From positions 62,001-126,000 of the forward strand of contig FOBR01000016.1 in NCBI GenBank assembly GCA_900109895.1: a stretch of 64,000 nt of DNA. The letters run 5' to 3'. This DNA is from a bacterium A37T11 (GTDB lineage: Bacteria; Bacteroidota; Bacteroidia; Sphingobacteriales; Sphingobacteriaceae). The translations under genes were made by a program, and so were the position numbers. Every line of letters starts with the position of its first letter. Position 1 is the stretch's first letter. This document shows positions 1 to 8,870 of this stretch, in pieces. The notes under the pieces are model-generated. The model did not search any database and was not told the DNA's origin. It saw only the letters and a list, made by a program, of their open reading frames with translations.

Positions 1-1044
1 GGTCAGGTCAGCATTGGCATCGCCACTGTACGGCGGCTCTGGTTCTGGCGTATCACCAGGCACCCAATTATCCCGGTAGTCTTTGGAAATGTAATTATAT
101 ACGGTCATGGCTGATTTGTCACCATTAGGCACTATGCCCAGTTGCATCGCATCTTTAGTCAGGTACAACAACCGTACATTAGACCAATCAACTGCATCTT
201 TATCCCGATTTTTGTCGTGTACGGGACGGGCATCTGTAAATTTAATCATGTGGTTTTCTACATCCAGCATGAATGATCCCTTGGTTTTTCCAAGCCCATA
301 TGCTTGCTGATCAACCACCACGTTTGCGGCATCCTTCAAATCAAAAGTCATTGAACCAAAATCGGCCTTTTCCGTCATCCATGAATTACCGGGCCAGTCA
401 GCCAGCCAATACCATGCTTGTACGCCCGGCTGGGGTGCACCTGAAGCAGCTTTATCCACCCGTTCTAATGTGGGGAGGATTGCCTTTGTCCAATCCCAAG
501 GGTTTGCGTCAATGTAGTTATCACCGGATGCTGTGTGCAATCCATCCCACGTATACCAATTATCAAAGAAGTACATGGGTCCCAAAAATTTTCTGGAAAC
601 ACCCTCTGCATCTAAATCCAGAAACCAGGTTTTTTCATTTCCTGCACCACCAGCTAGTAATGTCCACATTTCATCGCTGATAAAGCCTGCATACAAGGCA
701 TCTACTGTAAACGTGGCTGGAGCGCCATATACGATACCACCTCGAGTTTCCACTCCAAATTTAACTTGATAGGTACCCGCAAAAGGAATTTTAAGGGTTA
801 CCTTTTGTGCTTGGCTCCGCCCTTGGGGGTGGTCCCACAAAGGGGTATATTTAGCATCCATCAAACTGGTGAGATAAACAATGTTTGGATTACTGGCATC
901 GTGTTCTATTTTGAAGGCAATACCTTCTACCAGATCTTCTGGTTTAACACTGATATCTCCAAGTGCAAAATCATCTGGCGTGCATGATGTGCTCCACAAG
1001 GCTGTGAAAAATAGCATAGCAACTATGCCGAATATCTTTTTCAT
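1..1044 (-). CDS. SusE-position surface lipoprotein (C-terminus beyond window)
   Basis: I translated this frame by hand from the ATG at 1044; it stays open to base 1, so about 348 codons are visible and the C-terminus lies off the left edge. The N-terminus (MKKIFGIVAMLFFTALWSTSC) is a lipoprotein signal with Cys at about residue 21, followed by acidic residues as is usual for surface-exposed lipoproteins. A motif near residue 150 (LLAGGAGNEKTWFLDLD) is typical of Bacteroidota cell-surface glycan-binding lipoproteins. It follows susD by 22 bases in the same operon, the place where SusE/SusF-type glycan-binding proteins sit. Its role would be to hold glycan at the outer membrane for the SusCD importer. 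The family is assigned from position and general features only, and no catalytic motif was seen. Confidence 0.6.
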   Translation of the reverse strand, partial: MKKIFGIVAMLFFTALWSTSCTPDDFALGDISVKPEDLVEGIAFKIEHDASNPNIVYLTSLMDAKYTPLWDHPQGRSQAQKVTLKIPFAGTYQVKFGVETRGGIVYGAPATFTVDALYAGFISDEMWTLLAGGAGNEKTWFLDLDAEGVSRKFLGPMYFFDNWYTWDGLHTASGDNYIDANPWDWTKAILPTLERVDKAASGAPQPGVQAWYWLADWPGNSWMTEKADFGSMTFDLKDAANVVVDQQAYGLGKTKGSFMLDVENHMIKFTDARPVHDKNRDKDAVDWSNVRLLYLTKDAMQLGIVPNGDKSAMTVYNYISKDYRDNWVPGDTPEPEPPYSGDANADLT

Positions 1045-1066
1045 AATTTATTTTATTTAATAGGCA

Positions 1067-2683
1067 TTAATTCCAACCATCGTTTTGTACCAACACACCC
1101 TTTGAAAGGGTGATCTGCGTATTCGGGATTTCCATAAAACCCCTTGTTTTGGTAATATTTTCGGCTTTGATAACCACCTGGTCATTTACCGATCCGCTCA
1201 ACACAGTTTGGGTCTGGGCAATGGTGCTTGCAGCCACACTAAGTCCTTGCCTGAGTAAATCGTAAAACCGCAAACCTTCAAAAGCAAACTCAAATCGGCG
1301 TTCATTCCAAATATTTTGTAACGTAACCTGTTTGGTATTGAGCCCCGCACGTGTGCGAACTTTGTCATAATAATTCTGTGCATTTGGAGAGCCCAGCTCT
1401 GCAGCCATCAGCAAAATATCTGCAAAGCGTATCACAACATAATCTTGGTCTTGTGATAATTGAAAATCATTAGACCCTCCCGTATCTGAGGTGCCGTCGG
1501 GCAAGGCAGTAGGTGTATATTTTTTATTCGTGTAACCCGTATATTCCCGCTGATCTTTGAGATCGAAACCCGTAATCCCTTCGCCAACGATATCAATAAT
1601 AGATGCTGTTTTGCGTTTGTCACCATTTTCGTAGGCATTAACCAACGTTGGATTTACTGTACACGCCCCCCATCCTTTTCCGTATGGTGACCAACTTAGA
1701 TTGCGCATTCCCATCATGACCAGCCACCGATTTCCATCTATCATTCCACTGTAATTCTGGGTATTATTAAACTTTTGGACGAATACCGTTTCAATATTTC
1801 CCATACCGGCAAAGCCTGATTTATCCAGGGTGTTGTCTGCAGCGTTAGGAACATAACTTGCTGCTGGCCACAACGCTTTGTAGTTGTCCACCAGTCCATA
1901 TTCTCCGCTTTGAATCACCTCTTCCAATCCTTGCAAAACTTCGGCTTTGGTTACGCCTAAATCATCCTTAGCGTAGTAACCTGTATAGAATAGATAAACT
2001 CGGGCCAATAATGCTTTTGCTGCATAGGATGTTACCCTTCCATCGTTCTGAGCCGCATTTGCTTTTGGATAGGCATCCGCTGGTATATTGGCCGCTGCAA
2101 ATTTTAAATCTTCGACGATGAGTTTGTAGGTTTCTTCTGGTGCCGCTTGTGGCAAATTTTCAGTAGTTGGCTCTGTAAGTAGCGGAACTTTTTCAAACAA
2201 ACGTACCAAATCAAAATACATGAGCGCACGCAAAAATCGGGTCTCTCCTTCTATCCTGTTGCGCGTAGTGGTACCCTCCTCAAAAGGAATACCATCCAAT
2301 TTGCCCAAAAGTGTATTACAACGGAAGATTCCCGAATAATAATCAGTCCAGGTTCCATTAAATAAATTATTATCAGAAGGTGATTGGGAAATATCAAAAC
2401 GGTCCATGGCTTGGTAGCCCCGTCCATCTGTATTGCCTGTACCGCCAAAGCAATTGTCAGATAATAGCTCAGCGGTTACATAGAAAGCCTGATTACCATT
2501 GGATGATGTGCGTTGATACCCGTCATAACAACCTACTAACGCCATTTCGGCATCGCTCACCGTTTTGTAGAAGTTTTGATCCAAAACACTGGTTTGCGGC
2601 GAAACGTTCAGAAAACTTTTTGAACAGGACAGCAGTGTAAGCCCTGCCCCACATGCGAATATATAAATTATGAACTTATTCAT
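1067..2683 (-). CDS. SusD/RagB family nutrient-binding lipoprotein
   Basis: A 538-residue protein with a lipoprotein signal ending in LTLLSCSKSFLNVSP (lipid Cys near residue 20). The opening SFLNVSPQTSVLDQNFYK, the central ETRFLRALMYFDLVRLF and the late WNERRFEFAFEGLRFYDLLR are hallmark SusD segments: an N-terminal TPR-like scaffold and a C-terminal RagB domain. It sits on the outer leaflet of the outer membrane and forms the lid that delivers oligosaccharide to SusC. It starts 19 bases after the partner susC stops, in the normal susC-susD order. Length is usual for the family. The substrate cannot be read from the sequence; the adjacent GH31 points to an alpha-xylosyl or alpha-glucosyl glycan. 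Confidence 0.95.
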   Translation of the reverse strand: MNKFIIYIFACGAGLTLLSCSKSFLNVSPQTSVLDQNFYKTVSDAEMALVGCYDGYQRTSSNGNQAFYVTAELLSDNCFGGTGNTDGRGYQAMDRFDISQSPSDNNLFNGTWTDYYSGIFRCNTLLGKLDGIPFEEGTTTRNRIEGETRFLRALMYFDLVRLFEKVPLLTEPTTENLPQAAPEETYKLIVEDLKFAAANIPADAYPKANAAQNDGRVTSYAAKALLARVYLFYTGYYAKDDLGVTKAEVLQGLEEVIQSGEYGLVDNYKALWPAASYVPNAADNTLDKSGFAGMGNIETVFVQKFNNTQNYSGMIDGNRWLVMMGMRNLSWSPYGKGWGACTVNPTLVNAYENGDKRKTASIIDIVGEGITGFDLKDQREYTGYTNKKYTPTALPDGTSDTGGSNDFQLSQDQDYVVIRFADILLMAAELGSPNAQNYYDKVRTRAGLNTKQVTLQNIWNERRFEFAFEGLRFYDLLRQGLSVAASTIAQTQTVLSGSVNDQVVIKAENITKTRGFMEIPNTQITLSKGVLVQNDGWN

Positions 2684-2702
2684 TATTTCTTATCATTTAT
2701 TG

Positions 2703-5700
2703 TTAAAAAGTCACATTTAATCCGAAAAGGTAGGTTCTTGGCCGTGGGTAGTAACCCACGTCAATACCTGATACCCAAGCATCGGTACCATAACCGATCT
2801 CAGGATCCATACCGTCATATTTGGTAAATGTAAATGGATTTTGTGCCTGCGCGTATATCCGAACCTTGCTGAGGTATTTCCAGCGTACCAATTTTGAAAA
2901 GTCATAACCCAAGGTAATGTTGCTGATCTTTAAAAAATCACCATCTTGCAGATACAAGTCAGAGAACTGGTAATTGATATTGGTTTCGGTAACTCTCGGA
3001 ATGCGGGAAGAGGTTCCTTCACCAGTCCACCGGCCAAGTATTGCAGTGGTGTAATTGGCTTGTTTATTGGCGTAATTGCGGTAAGATTGCACAATTTCAT
3101 TTCCTGCTACGCCATAAGCATTGACGGAAAAATCGAACCCTTTGTAATCCAGGCTTACGTTAAACCCATAGGTCAAATCCGGCATCCCATTACCCAGGTT
3201 TGTTTTATCCAGACTGTTTATTTTACCGTCTGTTACCAGGTCTGCATACCTCACATCACCGGGCTTAACATCAGCTTGCAGAATGCCCTTTCCGGCAGCC
3301 CGCCAATCGTCAATTTCCTGTTGGTTCTGAAACAGCCCATCCGTTTTATACCCCCAGAAATAACCAATCGGGAAGCCGTTTTGGGCGCGGTAAAATTCAT
3401 CAGAATTGTCATACAACATATTGGTCGAACCATGTATAATGCCATCTTCGTTGGGAATTTCACCCACTTTATTTTTATTATAAGCACCGTTCACTCCCAA
3501 TTGGTAGTGAAAGTCGCCAACCTGGCTATTCCAAGTTAATGCCAACTCAACTCCATTATTTTTTACATTCCCTCCATTAATATAAGGTGCTCCTGCGCCT
3601 GCTGTGGCCAGAATGGGGGCTTGTACTAACCAATCCTTGGTTGTTTTGATGTAATAATCAGCCACTACGCCCAATTTATTGTTCAAAAACCTGGCATCCA
3701 AGCCAATATTAGTCTGCTCAGACGTTTCCCATTTGATATCTGGATTTGAGAGCCTGCTTGGATAAGCTCCGGGTACATTGGTTAAGGCAGTACCAAAGTT
3801 ATAATATGCCGCAGGATTGCTGCTTGAATACCCTGTTGATGTATTTATGGGAGATGCGTATTGGAAATCGGAAATATTCTGGTTACCGACCTGTCCCCAG
3901 CTTACCCGAAATTTCAGAAAATTTAGCCAATTAGCGGCACTTTTAGCAAACTCTTCATTGGTTAAAACCCAACCTGCTGAAACTGATGGGAAATATCCCC
4001 ATTGGTTACCTGCGGCAAATTTGGATGACCCATCCGCGCGTAGGGTAGCATTAAATAAATATTTTTCCTGATAGTTATAACCCAGGCGACCAAAATAAGA
4101 AGCCCTTCGATATAAGTTGTCTGGCCGGCCACCGACACTACGTGTTTCCACGAGGTTATCATCATCATCCAAATGCGCCTGACCTGTAGTGTTGTCCAGA
4201 TATGCATGCGCAAAATCGTTAAATTGCGATAGCAAATTCCAGTTTGAGCCAGACAGGTAGGTGCCCTGGTACCTAACCGATTCCATCCCGATCAGTGCAT
4301 CAAAAGCATGGTCTTTGGCTACCGTAAAGCTATAACTTGCCGTGTTGGTCCAGGTTAAGGTATGACCTTTACTCATATTTTGTGATGTAGTGGTATGGTC
4401 GTTATTAAAGGAATAAACCGAGAACTGATAGAGTGGCGTAAAACTCCGGTAATCGCCCGAGAAATAGTTGATCCCAAACACAGACCTGATCTTTAGGTTG
4501 CTGATAGGTTCAAGTTCTGCATACATATCGGCTTGCAGCTTTTGGGCCCCATTGCTGTTGTTAGTATTGGTCATCATGGAACCATAAGGGTTACCGTCGC
4601 CATTATACCAGGGAGAATTGCTCGTATCATTAAACGGATTGTCGTAAATGTTGTTATCACTATATACTGGCGATAAAGGTGAAGTGCCAAAAGCCCCTCT
4701 TAAGGTATTGCTGTATTGATTGCCTACACTGATCCCATTATTTTTGATATAATTGAAATTGAGGTGTTGCCCTACTTTAAGCGCATTTTGATAAAATTTG
4801 TGTTCACTATTGGTCCGGAAGCCATAGCGCTCATAATTTGAGACCGCTTTACCGCCCACGATTCCTTCTTGTGAAAGGTAGTTGAGGGATGTGGCATAGG
4901 TAGAGTTCTCAGAACCACCACTTAAATTAAGGGAATAGTTTTCGGTATTGGCATTATCCTTAAACATGTAATCCATCCAATTAGTATTGGATAATCCTTC
5001 CATGGCGTCAAAATCAATTAAACCAGCGCCTGAATTAAGAGCCTGCTCATTCATGATAGTTTTATACTGATCAGCATTCAGCATTTTTGCTTTGCGCGGC
5101 ACGCTTTGAACACCTTTGTAACCTTCAAATGAAACTTGTCCTTTTCCTTTGGCGCCGGTTTTGGTGGTTACCAAAATTACGCCGTTGGCTGCCTGAGCGC
5201 CATAAATAGCTGCAGATGCTGCATCTTTCAGCACATCGATTGACTGAATATCCGCTGCGTTTAGTGAAGCGACATCACCTTCTATCCCATCAATAATATA
5301 TAGCGGCCCTGAGTTACCGATGGTACCCAGACCACGGATGGTAACCTTCATGTCTGCACCCGGCTGTCCGGATGTGGCAGAAATAGAAACTCCCGATGCC
5401 TGCCCTTGAAGTGCCTGTAAAGGACTGACTTGATTTTGCCGTTGCAACGCGTCGCCACTGACCTGAAGGTTCGCTCCTGTCAGTAATTTTTTCTTCTGTA
5501 CGCCGTACCCTACTACCACGACTTCGTCCAGATCGGCATTGGTGGTCTTTAATAAAATAGTCTGTATGCCTTGTCCGCTTATCGTGTGAATGGCGTCGGC
5601 CATCCCAATAAATGATACGGTCAGCAAATCCCCTGATTTTGCTTCTATGGTAAACCGGCCTTGGTCATCGGTTTGGGCTTGCTTGCCCGTACCATTTACT

Positions 5701-5846
5701 TTTATACTGGCGCCAGCTACAGGCTGTTGATCATCTGCCGACAAGACCACCCCGCTTATACGGGCAGTTTGCGCCCATGCTGGTATGGCCAGCAATAAGA
5801 ACAAGCCGATAAGCCAAGCGTTCAAAAATTGTTGTTTGATTTTCAT
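2703..5846 (-). CDS. SusC/RagA family TonB-dependent outer-membrane transporter
   Basis: A 1047-residue TonB-dependent importer. It has a signal peptide ending near AWAQ (residue 26), a carboxypeptidase-regulatory-like beta domain (about 28-112), the SusC signature DLDEVVVVGYGVQKKK (about 105-120), the plug (about 120-240, with GLGTIGNSGPLYIIDG and DVLKDAASAAIYGAQAANG), then a beta barrel ending in an aromatic C-terminus. It has no N-terminal STN signalling domain, unlike the two other SusC proteins in the window. That fits control by the hybrid two-component regulator rather than by a sigma/FecR pair. With SusD it imports oligosaccharides into the periplasm. It lies 54 bases after the GH31 gene and is probably cotranscribed with it. 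Confidence 0.95.
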   Translation of the reverse strand: MKIKQQFLNAWLIGLFLLLAIPAWAQTARISGVVLSADDQQPVAGASIKVNGTGKQAQTDDQGRFTIEAKSGDLLTVSFIGMADAIHTISGQGIQTILLKTTNADLDEVVVVGYGVQKKKLLTGANLQVSGDALQRQNQVSPLQALQGQASGVSISATSGQPGADMKVTIRGLGTIGNSGPLYIIDGIEGDVASLNAADIQSIDVLKDAASAAIYGAQAANGVILVTTKTGAKGKGQVSFEGYKGVQSVPRKAKMLNADQYKTIMNEQALNSGAGLIDFDAMEGLSNTNWMDYMFKDNANTENYSLNLSGGSENSTYATSLNYLSQEGIVGGKAVSNYERYGFRTNSEHKFYQNALKVGQHLNFNYIKNNGISVGNQYSNTLRGAFGTSPLSPVYSDNNIYDNPFNDTSNSPWYNGDGNPYGSMMTNTNNSNGAQKLQADMYAELEPISNLKIRSVFGINYFSGDYRSFTPLYQFSVYSFNNDHTTTSQNMSKGHTLTWTNTASYSFTVAKDHAFDALIGMESVRYQGTYLSGSNWNLLSQFNDFAHAYLDNTTGQAHLDDDDNLVETRSVGGRPDNLYRRASYFGRLGYNYQEKYLFNATLRADGSSKFAAGNQWGYFPSVSAGWVLTNEEFAKSAANWLNFLKFRVSWGQVGNQNISDFQYASPINTSTGYSSSNPAAYYNFGTALTNVPGAYPSRLSNPDIKWETSEQTNIGLDARFLNNKLGVVADYYIKTTKDWLVQAPILATAGAGAPYINGGNVKNNGVELALTWNSQVGDFHYQLGVNGAYNKNKVGEIPNEDGIIHGSTNMLYDNSDEFYRAQNGFPIGYFWGYKTDGLFQNQQEIDDWRAAGKGILQADVKPGDVRYADLVTDGKINSLDKTNLGNGMPDLTYGFNVSLDYKGFDFSVNAYGVAGNEIVQSYRNYANKQANYTTAILGRWTGEGTSSRIPRVTETNINYQFSDLYLQDGDFLKISNITLGYDFSKLVRWKYLSKVRIYAQAQNPFTFTKYDGMDPEIGYGTDAWVSGIDVGYYPRPRTYLFGLNVTF

Positions 5847-5900
5847 TTTAGTGTGTTTTTTAGAATTAATAATTGGGCATTTATCATAATGGTTATTTAA

Positions 5901-8765
5901 TTAGTTATAAACGATAAGTTGCTGCTGCGAGCCGTGATACGTTAACTTTTTAGACGGGCTGCCTGGTTGATCAATACCCCCTGGCTGCTGAGGGTTTACA
6001 AAAATTACCCGAAAAACCCGGTCTTTGAGCATCCCGGGAAAACTTCCCTTGCGCTTCCCAATGGTCAGTTTATGCGTAGCCTCCTGGTAAGTAAATGACA
6101 GGGTACTATAGGCCCCTTTTTCATAGTGGTAGTTTACTCCTTCATCTTCATATAAAGTAAAGGAGCCGTCTGCACCCCCATATACATACAGCGTGATCTC
6201 CTTAGGTGCTTTTTCATCGGTATATTGCAGGGCTGGCCCCACCGGTATGATAGATCCTGCCTTGACAAACAAAGGCACCCGGTCATACGGTGCAGCAGCC
6301 TGAATGGTTTGTCCTCCGGCGAAATAGGCCCCTTTATAAAAATCATACCATCCAGCCCCTGCAGGCAAGTATACCGGGCGGGACAATAACCCTTTTTCTG
6401 TGACCGGGTTTACCAAAAATGCTGGGCCAAACATATATTGATCATTGATGTTCCACACCTTAGTGTCCTGGCCAAAATCCATGGCCAAGCCACGCAGCAT
6501 GGTATAGTTTTTTAAATACGTTTGGCCTCCTAAGGAATAATTATATGGCAGCAAGCGGTAACGCAGCTGAATACTGTAAAGTAAACTTTGATAGGCGGGG
6601 TCGCCTTCTGGGGCTATGTTCCAGGGCTCCCTGTACGGGAACTGTCCATGCGCCCTGAATATGGGCAAAAAAGACGCATACTGAAACCAGCGTACATTCA
6701 TTTCGCGCCATTCATCCAGGTCTGCGCCATTTGGATGTTGAAAACGATTCTCTACCAAAAATCCGCCGGCATCCATGGTCCAATAGGGAATGCCCGACAT
6801 CGAAAAGTTCAGGCCCGCAGCAATCTGGTCTTTAAAGTCGTGCCAGCGGGAGGCAATATCTCCGCTCCATGTTGCCGCGGCATAGCGTTGCTGGCCGGCA
6901 AAGGCCGACCGTGTTAAAATAAATACGCGGTTATCAGGGTCGCTCTCCCGCTGCCCCTCATAGATCCCCTTGGCATTCATGAGTGGAAACGCATTATAAT
7001 AGCGTGTGGAGGAACCGATGGATGGCTGAAATACGGACTTGCGCTCATCAATATTTAAATTAGAGTGAACATCAGGCTCACTGGCATCCATCCACCAGGC
7101 ATCCATTCCTAATTTATACAACCGGTTATCCATCAATTGCCAGAATCCTTTTCGTGCCGCCGGATTGAACGGATCATAAAACGTGGAGGTGTATCCTTTA
7201 CCGATCCAATCTTTTCGGCCTTCGGCTATGTTCCTGCCATACAACCAGCCTTTGTCCCTGAAATAAGGAAATACCTTCGATGCTTCATTGACCTTAGCCC
7301 ATACAGATATCATCAGCCTGAAATGCTCGTCATGCAATTTTTTCACCATGCCAGCAGGGTCCGGAAAACGGGTACTATCAAAATCCTGGCTACCCCAGTC
7401 AGGTTCTTTCCAATAACTCCAGTCCTGCACCAGGTTATCAATAGGTATGTGCCGCTTGCGGAATTCAGCCGCCGTTTCAAGTACTTCCTGCTGGGTTTTA
7501 TACCGCTCACGACTTTGCCAGTAACCAAAAGACCAGCGTGGCATGATGGGTGCCCTGCCCGTGAGGTATCGGTAGCCAGCGATCACATCATCCATCTGCT
7601 GTCCGGCTATGAAGTAGTAATCTACGGCATCGCCGGCTTCAGACTGAAAACTAAAAACGTTTTGCTGATCGGTGGGTATGGGCCGCTGCCATTTTACCGT
7701 TAAATATGACTGGTTACCTTCAGGCAGCCATTCCATCCGTATGGGGTACTTTTTACCTTTTTCAAGCAGTAGCTCCAATTCAAATGATCCTGCATTCCAT
7801 GACTCCCGCCATCGGTTAGCCAGCAATTTTCCATCCACCCATACCTTCAGGTAGCCGGCATAATGAATAAGTAACCTGTGCAAGCCATCGTCTGGAGACT
7901 CTATGGCACCCTCGTAGCGCACCAGGGTGTTTGAAAGTTGAATATCCTGAGGCAGTCGCGCCAAGTCACTTAAATAGGAATATGAGATATCTGACTCAGG
8001 TCTGTGCAGCAGGAGACTGTCTGGATGGTCTTTTTTATAATAACTGGCCGTAAGCCATCCCTGCTGGCCATCTGCTGCATACAGCTTAAAAGCAGATAGG
8101 GGCATCAGCGGCCTTACGTCGCCCGCCTTGGTGATAGAATAGTTATGCCATAATATGCCGTAGTGGCGTGTTGACAGCAGTAGTGGTACAGCTACTTCGG
8201 TATTATATTGCAGCAAGGTTACCTGCCTACCCCGGTAGTTCATTTGTCCACCCTGGTGCTGCCCCAACCCATAAAGTGCTTCATCTCCGGCCAGTTCAAA
8301 ACTTTGCTTTATCTGGTAAAAAGAATCTCCATTATACGCATCGGGCGTAAAACTTAACGCAGATCGTGGCTGTTCAGAGGTGAGTGTATTGCCCGCATGG
8401 TCAGTAAATGCAATGGCACCGTTTAACAGTGAAACTGAAGCTGTCAATGAATCGGTCTTAAGCAATAATTGATCGCCCTGTTCAAGCAGGTTCCAGGCGC
8501 CGGTATAAGCCTTCACTGTATCGGTCAGCATCAGTTCCGGACGGGAAATGTTCAAGGGTCCTGCCGGGAACGCTTCTACATGAATAATGCGTGCATTAAT
8601 GACCGTTAAACGTAGTTGTTGGGCAGGTTGAGCGCCTGAATTTGCGAGGCTGATTTCTATGCCGTTGGCTATTTTGTTATAGATCGCCTTTTGCTGAGCC
8701 ATCGTTGGCATAATACCCACTAGTCCTAATGCGAATAAAAAGAAGATCACGCGTGATTGTAACAT
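5901..8765 (-). CDS. GH31 family alpha-xylosidase/alpha-glucosidase with PA14 insert
   Basis: A 954-residue secreted GH31 enzyme that releases alpha-linked sugars from non-reducing ends in the periplasm. The catalytic nucleophile lies in DAWWMDASEPDVHSN (Asp near residue 559) and the acid/base in ATWSGDIASRWHDF (Asp near 634). A PA14-like module interrupts the N-terminal domain at about residues 250-370 (LLIHYAGYLKVWVDGKLL), an arrangement known from xyloglucan-active alpha-xylosidases such as CjXyl31A. An in-frame ATG at 8819 lies upstream of a TAnnTTTG promoter box (8796-8803), so I chose the ATG at 8765, which also opens directly on a signal peptide (MLQSRVIFFLFALG). First structural gene of the PUL. 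The nearby xylA-xylB genes favour alpha-xylosidase over alpha-glucosidase, but the substrate is inferred. Confidence 0.9.
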   Translation of the reverse strand: MLQSRVIFFLFALGLVGIMPTMAQQKAIYNKIANGIEISLANSGAQPAQQLRLTVINARIIHVEAFPAGPLNISRPELMLTDTVKAYTGAWNLLEQGDQLLLKTDSLTASVSLLNGAIAFTDHAGNTLTSEQPRSALSFTPDAYNGDSFYQIKQSFELAGDEALYGLGQHQGGQMNYRGRQVTLLQYNTEVAVPLLLSTRHYGILWHNYSITKAGDVRPLMPLSAFKLYAADGQQGWLTASYYKKDHPDSLLLHRPESDISYSYLSDLARLPQDIQLSNTLVRYEGAIESPDDGLHRLLIHYAGYLKVWVDGKLLANRWRESWNAGSFELELLLEKGKKYPIRMEWLPEGNQSYLTVKWQRPIPTDQQNVFSFQSEAGDAVDYYFIAGQQMDDVIAGYRYLTGRAPIMPRWSFGYWQSRERYKTQQEVLETAAEFRKRHIPIDNLVQDWSYWKEPDWGSQDFDSTRFPDPAGMVKKLHDEHFRLMISVWAKVNEASKVFPYFRDKGWLYGRNIAEGRKDWIGKGYTSTFYDPFNPAARKGFWQLMDNRLYKLGMDAWWMDASEPDVHSNLNIDERKSVFQPSIGSSTRYYNAFPLMNAKGIYEGQRESDPDNRVFILTRSAFAGQQRYAAATWSGDIASRWHDFKDQIAAGLNFSMSGIPYWTMDAGGFLVENRFQHPNGADLDEWREMNVRWFQYASFLPIFRAHGQFPYREPWNIAPEGDPAYQSLLYSIQLRYRLLPYNYSLGGQTYLKNYTMLRGLAMDFGQDTKVWNINDQYMFGPAFLVNPVTEKGLLSRPVYLPAGAGWYDFYKGAYFAGGQTIQAAAPYDRVPLFVKAGSIIPVGPALQYTDEKAPKEITLYVYGGADGSFTLYEDEGVNYHYEKGAYSTLSFTYQEATHKLTIGKRKGSFPGMLKDRVFRVIFVNPQQPGGIDQPGSPSKKLTYHGSQQQLIVYN

Positions 8766-8795
8766 AATACGTTTATATTGGCTTTGTTTCCGGAA

Positions 8796-8803
8796 CAAAA
8801 GTA
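8796..8803 (-). promoter_or_regulatory. Bacteroidota -7 promoter box for the GH31-susCD operon
   Basis: Read on the minus strand this is TACTTTTG, a perfect match to the Bacteroidota consensus TAnnTTTG, 30 bases before the GH31 start at 8765. No TTG was found at the expected -33 spacing, which would suit a promoter that depends on an activator such as the adjacent hybrid two-component regulator. Confidence 0.5.
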
Positions 8804-8870
8804 GGCTGGATTTTAACACATGAGGGTATTCAAATGTTAATTTTTAGTGCTGTTTTTGTTAACTAAACAG

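Noticed and set aside
2946-3539. Long open frame on the plus strand inside the minus-strand susC gene (197 codons)
   Set aside because: It lies wholly opposite a clear SusC coding region, has no recognisable motif and no promoter. Many such shadow frames occur opposite the long genes.
7137-7703. 188-codon plus-strand frame opposite the GH31 gene
   Set aside because: Fully antisense to the catalytic region of a well-supported GH31 enzyme; composition is that of a shadow frame.
8766-8819. N-terminal extension of the GH31 protein from the ATG at 8819
   Set aside because: The extension would start upstream of a perfect TAnnTTTG box and puts 18 charged residues before an otherwise normal signal peptide.
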